From: Cellvibrionaceae bacterium | GTDB lineage: Bacteria; Pseudomonadota; Gammaproteobacteria; Pseudomonadales; Cellvibrionaceae | Length of the DNA: 55,132 nucleotides | Direction of reading: 5' to 3' | Assembly (NCBI GenBank): GCA_002707785.1 | Contig: PANW01000052.1 | Span: 15,872-71,003 of the forward strand | Shown here: positions 34,418 to 42,701 of the stretch, one piece after another | Layout: each line of letters opens with the position of its first letter | Position numbering within the stretch: position 1 is the first letter of the stretch | Made by a program: the position numbers and the translations under genes | The notes under the pieces: model-generated | Database searches by the model: none | What the model was told of the DNA's origin: nothing | Seen by the model: the letters and a program-made list of their open reading frames with translations, nothing else

Positions 34418-34927
34418 ATGATTGGATTGGGCGACGAGCATTACCGTTTGGCATTTTGTTTGGCTAATCGGCCAATGATTGACCACTATCCGCAACTGGA
34501 TCACCTGCAGCCGCTTGCCGCGGGCGAGCTGTCTCACATTGTGTCCAATACCAGTAATCATTGGCGCAAGGTGTTTAATGTTTTCGCTAAGTTTCTCTAT
34601 CAGCTCTGTCCGACACGACGCTCACGCTTTGCCGACTGGCAAAGTTACCGCGATCAGCAGCTGCTGCAATCAGGCTCGGGCGATGCGTTATTGTTCTCGC
34701 CACCGCCCATTACCGATAGCGGCGGAGTTATCCACATAGTCGCTGGCAAGACTTACGCGACACAATTGGGGCTTGAGCCGTTGCACTGGCTGGATCAACA
34801 TTTTGCCCTACATGCAACGGCCCCGCTGATCGTCAGCCCTTATTTGGATTATCGACAATTGAGCAACGAACGTATTGATCGATTGGTTGATCTGGTGGCC
34901 GAAGTCGAGGCGAGGAAGCAGCCGTGA
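34418..34927 (+). CDS. Hypothetical protein, DUF6942-like, 169 residues
   Basis: Cytoplasmic-looking protein with no signal or membrane segment. I recall the pattern LLFSPPPITDSGGVIHIVAGKTYATQLG ... LIVSPYLDYRQLSNERI from Vibrio and Shewanella proteins labelled DUF6942, but I am not certain. His-Ile-Val-Ala-Gly-Lys-Thr-Tyr-Ala and the Asp-Tyr-Arg-Gln-Leu-Ser-Asn motif near the end look conserved. Its stop overlaps the start of yigZ (GTGA), so the two are translationally coupled; this hints at a shared role but does not reveal it. The start follows GGGATTCAGAG. Confidence 0.65.
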   Translation: MIGLGDEHYRLAFCLANRPMIDHYPQLDHLQPLAAGELSHIVSNTSNHWRKVFNVFAKFLYQLCPTRRSRFADWQSYRDQQLLQSGSGDALLFSPPPITDSGGVIHIVAGKTYATQLGLEPLHWLDQHFALHATAPLIVSPYLDYRQLSNERIDRLVDLVAEVEARKQP

Positions 34928-35607
34928 AAACTGATGGAGGCAGCACTCAAGACGACAATAGACGAGAAAACGACAGGCGCTTGAGCCAAGGCCGACGAAG
35001 CTTTGATATCCCAGCTGAGGCCTTGGAAGTGGAATTCGAGGTGAAAAAAAGCCGTTTCATCGCTCGCGCGGCGCGGGCCAATGATCGAGCCGCCGCGCTA
35101 GCCCTATTGCAGCAGGCGAGAGAGGACTATCCCGATGCGCGGCATCACTGCTGGGCGTATCTGATTGGGGATCCTCATTCCCCAGTCACCGTGGCGATGT
35201 CGGACGATGGCGAACCCAGTGGAACCGCGGGAAAGCCCATTCTCAATGTGTTGCAACATAAACACGTGGGAGATGTCATGCTGGTGGTGATTCGCCATTT
35301 TGGCGGCATTAAATTGGGTGCGGGCGGGCTGGTGCGAGCCTACAGTCAGGCGGCACAGCAGGTCATGCAGGCGCTACCGACCGAAACACAAGTGCCCAAG
35401 CAAGAGTGTCGGGTACGCGGCGACTATGCTTTGGAGCAAAGCCTTCGTCACTGGTTATCAAGCCGCGACGGTCATCTGGTGGCGGTGGAATACCTGCAAG
35501 AGGTGTTCTGTCGTATCGAGCTGCCCGATGTTCATATTCCCGAATTGAAGGCTTTTGTGGTTGCCCAGCGGGCAGTTTTGCTCGATGACGACGAAGAGCC
35601 TGAATAA
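34924..35607 (+). CDS. yigZ: YigZ / IMPACT-family protein
   Basis: 227 residues. Members have an N-terminal IMPACT domain, which in eukaryotes regulates translation, and a C-terminal EF-G-like domain. Here KKSRFIARAARANDRAAA begins the IMPACT fold at about residue 40; DARHHCWAYLIG, MSDDGEPSGTAGKPIL and VIRHFGGIKLGAGGLVRAY are the family signatures. Compared with E. coli YigZ, it carries an extra 25-30 charged residues at the N-terminus. GTG 34924 overlaps the previous stop by four bases. The biochemical function is not firmly known. Confidence 0.9.
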   Translation: MKTDGGSTQDDNRRENDRRLSQGRRSFDIPAEALEVEFEVKKSRFIARAARANDRAAALALLQQAREDYPDARHHCWAYLIGDPHSPVTVAMSDDGEPSGTAGKPILNVLQHKHVGDVMLVVIRHFGGIKLGAGGLVRAYSQAAQQVMQALPTETQVPKQECRVRGDYALEQSLRHWLSSRDGHLVAVEYLQEVFCRIELPDVHIPELKAFVVAQRAVLLDDDEEPE

Positions 35608-35699
35608 GCGCACGATAGTCCGGTGGATTGATTGCCAATTCTGGGGCGAATCGCCATACTTCGCCGATTAATTCTAGAGTGATGTAGCAGGAAAGGTTC

Positions 35700-36182
35700 A
35701 TGGTTATTAGCGACAATGCAGTAGTTTCGTTTCACTATCGCCTGAGAGAAGAAGGCGGTGAGATCTTTGAGGATTCCCACAAAGAAACCCTCATTCTCTA
35801 TTTGCACGGCCACAAGGGCATGCTCGCGGGCCTAGAGGAGGCGATGGCAGGTAAATCTGCCGGTGATTGTTTCGATGTAACTGTCGATCCCGATAAAGGC
35901 TATGGTCGCCGTCGGGAGGGCGCCATTCAGCGCGTTCCTAAGAAGCACCTGTTGACCAAAGGTAAGATCAGTGTCGGCCAAGTCGTTCAGGTCAATACCG
36001 AAAAGGGTGCTCAGGAAGCGGTGGTGGTTAAAGTCGGCTTAAAAAATGTCGACATTGACTCCAATCATCCGCTGGCGGGGAAAACGCTGGTATTCTCTGT
36101 AGAGATTGTCGAAGTTCGAGAAGCCACTGCCGACGAGCTGTCGCACGGACACGCCCACGGTGTTGGCGGCCATCAGCACTGA
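35700..36182 (+). CDS. slyD: SlyD-type FKBP peptidyl-prolyl isomerase and metallochaperone
   Basis: 160 residues. FKBP fold with an inserted-in-flap (IF) chaperone domain: VISDNAVVSFHYRLREEGGEIFED, then the insert about residues 70-115 (VPKKHLLTKGKISVGQVV), then VDSNHPLAGKTLVFSVEIVEVR. Such proteins fold proteins and carry nickel. The C-terminal tail HGHAHGVGGHQH is a short histidine-rich metal-binding tail, as in E. coli SlyD but shorter. It lies in the rightward run yigZ-slyD-ybaN with gaps of about 92 and 26 bp. Confidence 0.92.
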   Translation: MVISDNAVVSFHYRLREEGGEIFEDSHKETLILYLHGHKGMLAGLEEAMAGKSAGDCFDVTVDPDKGYGRRREGAIQRVPKKHLLTKGKISVGQVVQVNTEKGAQEAVVVKVGLKNVDIDSNHPLAGKTLVFSVEIVEVREATADELSHGHAHGVGGHQH

Positions 36183-36208
36183 TCGCTCTTGGTCGCGGGA
36201 GTGACACC

Positions 36209-36637
36209 ATGGTGAAACGCTATTTTCTAATGGCTGTTGGCTGGCTCAGTATTGTATTGGGTGTTGTGGGTATTTTTTTGCCAATTTTGCCAACCACCCC
36301 GTTTATTTTATTGGCGGCTTGGTGTTTTGCGCGATCCAGCGATCGGTTTCATCAGTGGTTGCGCAATCATCCTCGCTTGGGGTTGATTGTTCGCTCTTGG
36401 GAAGATGGTCAAGGTTTACCCCGTAAAGTGCGCAATCGTGTATTGATATTGCTGTGGTTTAGCTTGCTGTCTTCCTCGCTCATTATTGGGCGTATTTGGG
36501 CCGCTGCCACTCTACTGTGCATTGGCAGCTGCGTGACTTGGTATTTGATGAGCTTGCCTTTATTAGAGGACAGTGATGACGACAAATCCGGTGAGTCAGA
36601 CAAATGTGATGATTCTAATAAGTGTGATCAAATTTGA
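36209..36637 (+). CDS. ybaN: DUF454 inner-membrane protein YbaN
   Basis: 142 residues with the family signature GWLSIVLGVVGIFLPILPTTPFILLAAWCFARSS at the N-terminus (two membrane segments) and LILLWFSLLSSSLIIGRIWAA as the third and fourth segments. ARSSDRFHQWLRNHPRLG is the conserved loop. The tail is acidic (EDSDDDKSGESDKCDDSNKCD), with a repeated Asp/Ser/Lys/Cys element I have not seen in this family. The function of YbaN is not known. Confidence 0.9.
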   Translation: MVKRYFLMAVGWLSIVLGVVGIFLPILPTTPFILLAAWCFARSSDRFHQWLRNHPRLGLIVRSWEDGQGLPRKVRNRVLILLWFSLLSSSLIIGRIWAAATLLCIGSCVTWYLMSLPLLEDSDDDKSGESDKCDDSNKCDQI

Positions 36638-36747
36638 TTTTCTGTCTGATCTTGATCGAGTTGGCGGCAGCTAGAGAAATGGTAGTTCCGCTGTCAACGA
36701 TTCCCAAATGAGAGAATAAAGAGATTAAAGAGACCAAGGAGCGTCTT

Positions 36748-38040
36748 TTGAGCCATCCATCTAATCCATCTTCTACACTCACCACTCCGCTTAGATTTAT
36801 TCCTTTTCGACGACAGGATATTGTCGATCGCTTGTTGGAAGAGTTGCATCTGTCGAAAACCGACGCGGTCGACTTTCAACAATTGGCGAAATTGCTGAAC
36901 AGTTTATTGCACTTCGAGTTTCATCAACTGTTGGAGGACTTTAAGCAAGCTTATGCGCCTCTTGACCCCAATGCCGATACTCACGTGATAAAGGGGTCGA
37001 AATCCGCAGCGAATCGTTCATTGAAAGTGCTGTTAGAGCGAGTGCTGGATAAAGCCAATTACGAGCGAGTGACGACAGCAGATCTGGAGCAAGCGCTGGA
37101 GGAGTCCTCGCTGTTTAAAATTCGTTTGCAAGTCGACTTTGACGATTTTGATGAAGTGCTACTGTTTTGCCGCGGTGAGAGCCTGCGTCAGGAAACTTTG
37201 AGCGATTGGTTGGGGTTGCGACAGAAAACCCTGCAGTTCACCAACTACGACCGTGTGGTGGTGTATCTTAAATTTCGAGAGGACCTCGAAAACGATAACC
37301 CTTGCTGCACGCCAGGCATGACTATGCTGAAGTTGTTTCAAGATGTGCCCAAGGCTGATCTTGAGATGTTGTTCCCCAATACCCGAGTGCGTATGCGTCT
37401 CATGGACAAACTGCTTATCGGTGTCCCTGCGGCAGTGGGCGGTGGTGTCGTTATTTCCACGAAACTGGGCGGGTCGCTGATTTTATTGGCGTCATTGGCG
37501 GGTTATTGGTTGGGTACCCATGATACACCGGTGCAGTTGGATCAAACGGCATTGTTGGCACTAGCCGCGGGCGTTGGTGCATTGGGGGCTCATCTGTGGA
37601 AGCAATTTAACAACTTTAAGAATCGAAAGTTACGCTTTATTCAGACCTTAACTCAGAACTTGTACTTTAAGAACCTGGATAATAACGCCGGTGTTTTCCA
37701 TCGACTTCTGGATGAAGCCGAAGAGGAGGAGGGCAAAGAGGCGCTACTTGCCTACGCGTTCTTGTTACAAGCAGACCGAGCCATGTCGATGACAGAATTG
37801 GATGGCTACATTGAGCACTGGTTTGAGCGGCAATTGGATTCCACCGTCGATTTTGAAATCGATGATGCTATTGAAAAGTTGATACGTTTTGGCTTGATCA
37901 CGGATGAGGGACAGCAGCACTATCGAGCCGTTTCTGTGGTCGAAGGTTTACGATTGTTAGATCAGCGTTGGGACAATATCTTTCCCTATGCCAATAACAT
38001 GGGTGCTAAAGCCCAGGATGCTCATGAAACCCAAGTCTGA
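36748..38040 (+). CDS. TMEM143/DUF3754-family protein
   Basis: 430 residues. A soluble N-terminal part (RFIPFRRQDIVDRLLEELHL and VLLFCRGE) is followed by two membrane segments (LLIGVPAAVGGGVVI; ILLASLAGYWLGT; ALLALAAGVGALGAHLW) and a C-terminal globular part (KNRKLRFIQTLTQNLYFKNLDNNAGVFHRLLDEAEEEEGKEALLAY as a family-typical region, with Lys/Leu/Tyr-rich helices). The family includes mitochondrial TMEM143 and has no proven function. TTG 36748 follows AAGGAG by six bases. Its stop overlaps the next gene by 17 bp. Confidence 0.8.
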   Translation: MSHPSNPSSTLTTPLRFIPFRRQDIVDRLLEELHLSKTDAVDFQQLAKLLNSLLHFEFHQLLEDFKQAYAPLDPNADTHVIKGSKSAANRSLKVLLERVLDKANYERVTTADLEQALEESSLFKIRLQVDFDDFDEVLLFCRGESLRQETLSDWLGLRQKTLQFTNYDRVVVYLKFREDLENDNPCCTPGMTMLKLFQDVPKADLEMLFPNTRVRMRLMDKLLIGVPAAVGGGVVISTKLGGSLILLASLAGYWLGTHDTPVQLDQTALLALAAGVGALGAHLWKQFNNFKNRKLRFIQTLTQNLYFKNLDNNAGVFHRLLDEAEEEEGKEALLAYAFLLQADRAMSMTELDGYIEHWFERQLDSTVDFEIDDAIEKLIRFGLITDEGQQHYRAVSVVEGLRLLDQRWDNIFPYANNMGAKAQDAHETQV

Positions 38041-38746
38041 TAAATCTTCACCGTCGAGTTTGCACTATGGTCGAAGGTTGCGTCCCGAAGTCGATGAAAG
38101 TCTGTTGTCGGGTGCGAAAGGCTGGATACGCAACCTGCGCGATTGCGCCGAGATTGCTCAGGAGTTTTACTACGGCTTTAGTCGGCTCAGAAAAATCGGG
38201 CGGTGCGTGACCGTGTTTGGCTCGGCACGTTTTCAGTCAGATCATGCCTATTATCAGCTGGCACAGAATACAGCCTGTCGGCTGGGGCAACAGGGGTATT
38301 CCATCATGACCGGTGGCGGCCCGGGCATTATGGAGGCGGCTAACCGCGGTGCCCGTGACGCCGGTGTGCTGTCGGTGGGGTGCAATATCGAGTTGCCGCA
38401 TGAACAACAACCCAACCCTTACTTAGATATCTGGACGGAGTTTAATCACTTCTTTGTGCGCAAGGTCATGTTAGTAAAGTACTCTTCGGCTTTTGTGGTA
38501 CTGCCGGGTGGTTTTGGCACCATGGATGAAGTGTTCGAAACACTAACGCTCATTCAGACCGCGAAGATCAAGCGTTTTCCGTTAGTCGTGATGGGAACGG
38601 AGTATTGGCAGCACCTGCGCACTTTCATCAATAACACCATGATCGCCGAAAACATGATTCTTGCGGAGGATATCTCCTCCATATTGATCACTGATGATGT
38701 CGAAGAAGCGGTGGCTTTTATCGAGCAATATCCACATCGCGCTTAA
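38024..38746 (+). CDS. LOG-family (TIGR00730) Rossmann-fold nucleotide hydrolase
   Basis: 240 residues. Members of this family remove ribose 5-phosphate from cytokinin-type or purine nucleoside monophosphates. The key motif PGGFGTMDEVFETLT (about residue 158), GGGPGIMEAANRGARDAG (about 96) and VFGSARF (about 63) are all present. ATG 38024 is chosen, giving MKPKSDKSSPSS; it overlaps the upstream TMEM143-like gene by 17 bp. The in-frame ATG at 37988 lies too deep in that gene. The overlap implies coupled translation. The leader before the Rossmann fold is about 50 residues longer than in small LOG proteins. Confidence 0.88.
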   Translation: MKPKSDKSSPSSLHYGRRLRPEVDESLLSGAKGWIRNLRDCAEIAQEFYYGFSRLRKIGRCVTVFGSARFQSDHAYYQLAQNTACRLGQQGYSIMTGGGPGIMEAANRGARDAGVLSVGCNIELPHEQQPNPYLDIWTEFNHFFVRKVMLVKYSSAFVVLPGGFGTMDEVFETLTLIQTAKIKRFPLVVMGTEYWQHLRTFINNTMIAENMILAEDISSILITDDVEEAVAFIEQYPHRA

Positions 38747-38767
38747 TACGGCGGCTGCCCGCTGATT

Positions 38768-39304
38768 TTATTTCCACTGCTGTTGTTCAATACTGACACT
38801 GCTTTCGCCGTCGCTGATGGTTAAACTCTGGTCTTGAATGAAAGCACTTAAGTCCATCGAACGATTGGCGAGATTGGCCAGAGCTTCCATAGCGGTGGCA
38901 TCGAGATTGACAACACGCAGATGATCAAAGCGCTGTAACTGTGTTTCGATTTGTTGCCACCAGATCTCTGCTCCGTGCCCACTATAGCAATAGATACTCA
39001 CTTGCTCAGCCTTAGCACAGGCCTGACGAATACGTTTTTCATCGGGCTGGCCCAGCTCAATCCAGTGCTTGATTTGATCGCTGTAATCTTTCAGCCAAAT
39101 ATCTGGTTCATCGTCCGTGCTGATGCCTTTGGTGAAGGCCAGCTCTTCATCCGCATTCAGGCTATATACAGCTAACCTCGCCATCATACGCAGGTCTGTT
39201 TCTGATGGGTGACGGGCAATGGTCAGCTGATGATCGTGATAGTAATGGCGATCCATATCGGCGACATTGAGTGCTGCTTTGAAGACGGTTGCTTTAATAG
39301 CCAT
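38768..39304 (-). CDS. yaeQ: YaeQ-family protein
   Basis: 178 residues, the usual length of YaeQ, which has a PD-(D/E)XK nuclease-like fold and once was proposed to suppress rfaH loss. Characteristic blocks: MAIKATVFKAALNVADMDRHYYHDHQLTIARHPSETDLRMM at the N-terminus (given here only as a range, residues 1-40), with EPDIWLKDYSDQIKHWIELGQPDEKRI and YSGHGAEIWWQQI. No activity has been firmly assigned. It converges with the LOG-like gene, with a 21-bp gap, and diverges from the SIMPL-protein gene. Confidence 0.93.
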   Translation of the reverse strand: MAIKATVFKAALNVADMDRHYYHDHQLTIARHPSETDLRMMARLAVYSLNADEELAFTKGISTDDEPDIWLKDYSDQIKHWIELGQPDEKRIRQACAKAEQVSIYCYSGHGAEIWWQQIETQLQRFDHLRVVNLDATAMEALANLANRSMDLSAFIQDQSLTISDGESSVSIEQQQWK

Positions 39305-39567
39305 AGATGATACTACTTAGAGAATAGGGAGCCTTGGGGTTGAACCGCTTGAGTGTCATTCAATTCACAAAGAGATCAGAGCTGAAAAGTGTCAAAGATT
39401 GGTAAAACCGTGATCTGACGGACACAGACGGCAAAGTAATATTGTATCCTGATTCCCTCGGTATGAGGCAGGAATTTACGCAGATTTCACGGCGAGAAGA
39501 TCGTGCAGCAGTATAAAGCCGTTCAGCAACAGCAGATTTTGAAATCTCTTATAGAAGGAATAAAACG

Positions 39568-40287
39568 ATGAATCGTACCCTCAAATCTTGGTACACCTGG
39601 TTGCCAGTTGTGGCAGCGCTAGTGGTACTACCTACGGCGGTAACCTACGCCGCAGAGGTTCCGCAGGTCTCAAGTTCCGGCAATGGGGTGGTAGAAGCTC
39701 AACCGGATATTGCCATTGTCAGTGGCAATATCACTCTTCAGCGTGATACGCCTGAAGAGGCGGTCAATAGTGTTCGTGAAAAGCTCGATCAAGTGATCAA
39801 GGCTTTGGCCAAAAGTGGTATCGATAGCCGTGATATTCAAGCGGCGCAGGTGTTAGTGAATCCGCAATATCATTATCAACGGGACAAGCCTCGAAAGCTG
39901 AGTGGCTATCAGGGCAGTGCTAACTTTACCGCCAAATTACGCAACTTGAAGGGGTTGTCTAAGCTCTATGGCGTGGTATTTAAAGCGGGTGCCACGGAGT
40001 TGCAACCGACTCAGTTCGATTTCAGCAACCGCGATGACTTAGAGTTGCAAGCCATTACTAAGGCGGTAGAAATAGCTAAGCGCAAAGCCGAGGCCGGCTT
40101 AAAACCTCTCGGGCAGAAGGTGGGTAAGGTGCTGCTGTTGAATGTCGATACTCGTTGGCATCAACCACCGATGTATAAAGGAGCACGTATGGCAATGATG
40201 TCTGAAGCCGCGGATGCCGCACCGCAGGTGAACGTGGGTGATCGAAAAATCGAGGCCACCGTCTCCGCTACTTTCTCTATTCGTTAG
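39568..40287 (+). CDS. SIMPL-domain (DUF541) periplasmic protein
   Basis: 239 residues. A signal peptide ends near YAA at residue 29, so the product should be periplasmic. The DUF541/SIMPL domain fills the rest: ISSSGNGVVEAQPDIAIVSGNIT-like start (here VSSSGNGVVEAQPDIAIVSG), LAKSGIDSRDIQAAQVLVNPQY, and YQGSANFTAKLRNLKGLSKL. Family members include the oxidative-stress-related YggE. AGAAGG lies upstream of ATG 39568 (about 10 bases). A compound hairpin starts directly after the stop codon. Confidence 0.87.
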   Translation: MNRTLKSWYTWLPVVAALVVLPTAVTYAAEVPQVSSSGNGVVEAQPDIAIVSGNITLQRDTPEEAVNSVREKLDQVIKALAKSGIDSRDIQAAQVLVNPQYHYQRDKPRKLSGYQGSANFTAKLRNLKGLSKLYGVVFKAGATELQPTQFDFSNRDDLELQAITKAVEIAKRKAEAGLKPLGQKVGKVLLLNVDTRWHQPPMYKGARMAMMSEAADAAPQVNVGDRKIEATVSATFSIR

Positions 40288-40288
40288 C

Positions 40289-40328
40289 AGATAGATCGGG
40301 CTGCTTCTTAGCGCGAAGCAGTCTATCT
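40289..40328 (+). repeat. Compound hairpin directly after the SIMPL gene
   Basis: Outer stem AGATAG (40289-40294) with CTATCT (40323-40328) and inner stem CTGCTTC (40301-40307) with GAAGCAG (40315-40321), 7-nt loop. No T-run follows. It starts two bases after the stop codon, so it probably ends or protects the transcript. Confidence 0.65.
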
Positions 40329-40569
40329 CAATCATTGTTGGAAACTCATTGCTGTTATTCAAAGATACCCAGTGCTGAAACCTAGGGTTGTCGTCTCTTT
40401 TGCGAGCTTGCATTCCGCCAGTTCACGCCTATCATTGCTGACTTTGGTATCGCGCCTTTTTTAGTTAATTCAGCAGGCTTAAATTGGTTTTAGGGTTTAG
40501 GTTGATTATGTCGCTTAAGTCGATTAGCTCGCGAGCATTGCCATTCGTTTTTTACCACAGAGAATCGTT

Positions 40570-41196
40570 ATGACGTTGACAGCAGCCTTAGCACTTTTTG
40601 GTGCAATGATTGTATTGGCATTGATACCTGGCCCAGGTGTGTTTGCCGTGATGGCTGCGTCTATGTCGTCGGGTTTTCGAACCGGCGTATGGATGGTGAT
40701 GGGAATTCTCTGCGCAGATTTTATCTTTATCGTATTGTCAGTGATGGGGTTAAGCGCTCTGGCTGAAACCATGGGTGGCTTTTTTATTGTCATCAAGTGG
40801 CTTGGTGGAGTCTACCTACTGTGGTTGGCCATTAGTTTGTGGCGCGCCAGTAATGACATACAGTTACCCACTCCGTCAGGCGGTACGAGCAAAAACCCCT
40901 CAGTTTTGACAAGCTTTTCCACTGGCTTACTGACCACCTTAGGCAACCCTAAGGCGATTCTCTTTTATGTTGGATTTTTTCCTGCCTTTCTTGATCTCTC
41001 AAGTATTACGGTAACTACCATATTAATTATTATGGTGATCACGGTTGTCGCTATTGGTGGCATATTGTTGGGGTATGCTTATGCTGCGAGTAAAACACGA
41101 CAAATGCTCTCCAGCCCCAAGGCACACAAACGACTGCATCGCTCGGCCAGCGGTGTCATGGCATGTAGCGGTGTTCTCTTGCTGAGCAAAAGCTAA
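40570..41196 (+). CDS. LysE/RhtB-family amino-acid exporter
   Basis: 208 residues with about six membrane segments. The family start is clear (ALALFGAMIVLALIPGPGVFAVM with the Pro-Gly-Pro-Gly motif), followed by SGFRTGVWMVMGILCADF, and then GLLTTLGNPKAILFYVGFFPAFL in the third quarter, which is the RhtB signature. It is probably an exporter of amino acids or related metabolites; the substrate is not predictable. Its stop lies 15 bp from the end of the convergent sulfatase-like gene. Confidence 0.88.
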   Translation: MTLTAALALFGAMIVLALIPGPGVFAVMAASMSSGFRTGVWMVMGILCADFIFIVLSVMGLSALAETMGGFFIVIKWLGGVYLLWLAISLWRASNDIQLPTPSGGTSKNPSVLTSFSTGLLTTLGNPKAILFYVGFFPAFLDLSSITVTTILIIMVITVVAIGGILLGYAYAASKTRQMLSSPKAHKRLHRSASGVMACSGVLLLSKS

Positions 41197-41211
41197 AGCA
41201 ATAGTCACGGA

Positions 41212-42699
41212 TTAGAAGCAGAGTCCGAACGCCCACCATTTGGGTTCACAGTCGTAGATAATTCTGCCTTTGTCGCCCAGCTGATAATCCAACGGCAGGC
41301 GTGCGACTTCTGGTACATCACCGGGGGCCGCTGAGTCTTGCAAGATAGCGTCACTCAGCGTGATGCTCTGCCAATGACTGGGCGAGCGCCATCCCGGTGG
41401 CGGCAAAGGTTTTTGGCGCACCCCGTTAATTGGATGCAGTGCTCGGCGTTGTCGCGTCAGCTCACTGAGTTTTTCACGGCTCTTGTTCGCATCCCCATTT
41501 TGGTTCAACCCCTCGACAGCAGTGCAGGTCGCTTGATGGTATTTGTCCTCGCAAAGCTGCTGTTGAATGTTCAATTGGCTAAACCCCTGCTCTATGTGCT
41601 GAGAGAGTATGGGGCCCAAGGGAGACGTCGGTGTTGTTTGAGTCGTATCGAATTGCAGCAGTTTGAAGGAACCATAGTGGGGGGCTTCCTCTACCAGTGT
41701 TAATTCGCGCGCGACTAATTCAGCAATTGGTGAGCTCGACAGTAATAGCGGTGACCAGTCTATCCCGTCTAAACTCTTTTCACCGCGCCAATCAATGTCG
41801 ACTAATGCCATGAGTGTGGGCAGTATATCCATCGGGCTGACGAGTTGGTCGAAGTCAGTGTTAATCGGTAATTGGTTGGGCCAGATCAAAACCGCCGAGG
41901 TCAAATAGTCATCTGGTGTTGGTAGACTTTTTTCCGTTAGAGGCGGCCGGTTGAGAATGGCAAATAGCGTATTGGAACTATCAGAGAATTGATTGTTTAC
42001 TGCGATTAGTTCTCCAATTATGGTTTCAACTGCACTACTTTCACTGGCTGAAGCATTGGAAAAGGAAACAACCGCTAACAGGGGCGGCGAGTTTTCTGAG
42101 CGAGATTCTTCTTGTCGGCTCGGCTCTGACAACAGCTGTGTCAGTTCTTCGCTCACCCATTGATTGACACTTTTTGGCGTGTCATTGATATCTGAATGTG
42201 AGAGCGGGTTGTCCGGTTGTTTTAGTGGAGCGCCGTTCTTTTGCAGATCGACGCCGGCAAAGGCTTTGTAGGGAAACTGGGGTGACGCATCGACCAACAG
42301 TTGCCCAGCAAACTGATCAAAACCTCGCTGCAGCGGATGATAGAGATGTTGCGCATGTCCAAGCCCCCAATTACCCAAAAAAGCAGTGCGATAGCCCGCC
42401 TGTTTGAAACCTTCTACCAGTAGCTGTTCCTCTGGGTGAATGCCCGCATTGTCCCATGGGCGGATGTTGCTATAGGCAATGCCCAATCGAAGTGGATCCC
42501 GGCCGACTAGCAAAGCCGCGCGGTCGGCAGAAACGGCCGGCGCAGGAGCGTAGTGACTTATCGTTATGCCCGTTTGACCAAGTTGCGCCATAAAAGGCGC
42601 AGACAGGGGATCGGATAGGGTGATAATCACGATGTTGGGCGCACTCAACGCAAGCGTGCTCATGGTGAGACTTAACCCTGTTAACAACCATCGAATCAT
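41212..42699 (-). CDS. Catalytically degenerate sulfatase homologue (pseudo-sulfatase)
   Basis: 495 residues, intact, with a signal peptide (MIRWLLTGLSLTMSTLALSA) and the alkaline-phosphatase-superfamily layout of the gene just upstream. The S1-sulfatase active-site motif Cys-Ser-Pro-Ser-Arg reads VSADR here, with Val56 in place of the Cys that becomes formylglycine. The metal-binding Asp-Asp near residue 30 is replaced (TLSDPLSAP), Gly-Lys-Trp-His-Leu-Gly-His reads GNWGLGH, and the SDNG block is missing. Surrounding sequence still aligns (ALLVGRDPLRLGIAYSNIRPWDNAGI). ATG 42699 follows GGAG, two bases past the upstream sulfatase stop. The C-terminal segment GDKGRIIYDCEP is shared with the 49981 sulfatase. 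Confidence 0.85.
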   Translation of the reverse strand: MIRWLLTGLSLTMSTLALSAPNIVIITLSDPLSAPFMAQLGQTGITISHYAPAPAVSADRAALLVGRDPLRLGIAYSNIRPWDNAGIHPEEQLLVEGFKQAGYRTAFLGNWGLGHAQHLYHPLQRGFDQFAGQLLVDASPQFPYKAFAGVDLQKNGAPLKQPDNPLSHSDINDTPKSVNQWVSEELTQLLSEPSRQEESRSENSPPLLAVVSFSNASASESSAVETIIGELIAVNNQFSDSSNTLFAILNRPPLTEKSLPTPDDYLTSAVLIWPNQLPINTDFDQLVSPMDILPTLMALVDIDWRGEKSLDGIDWSPLLLSSSPIAELVARELTLVEEAPHYGSFKLLQFDTTQTTPTSPLGPILSQHIEQGFSQLNIQQQLCEDKYHQATCTAVEGLNQNGDANKSREKLSELTRQRRALHPINGVRQKPLPPPGWRSPSHWQSITLSDAILQDSAAPGDVPEVARLPLDYQLGDKGRIIYDCEPKWWAFGLCF

Positions 42700-42701
42700 T
42701 G

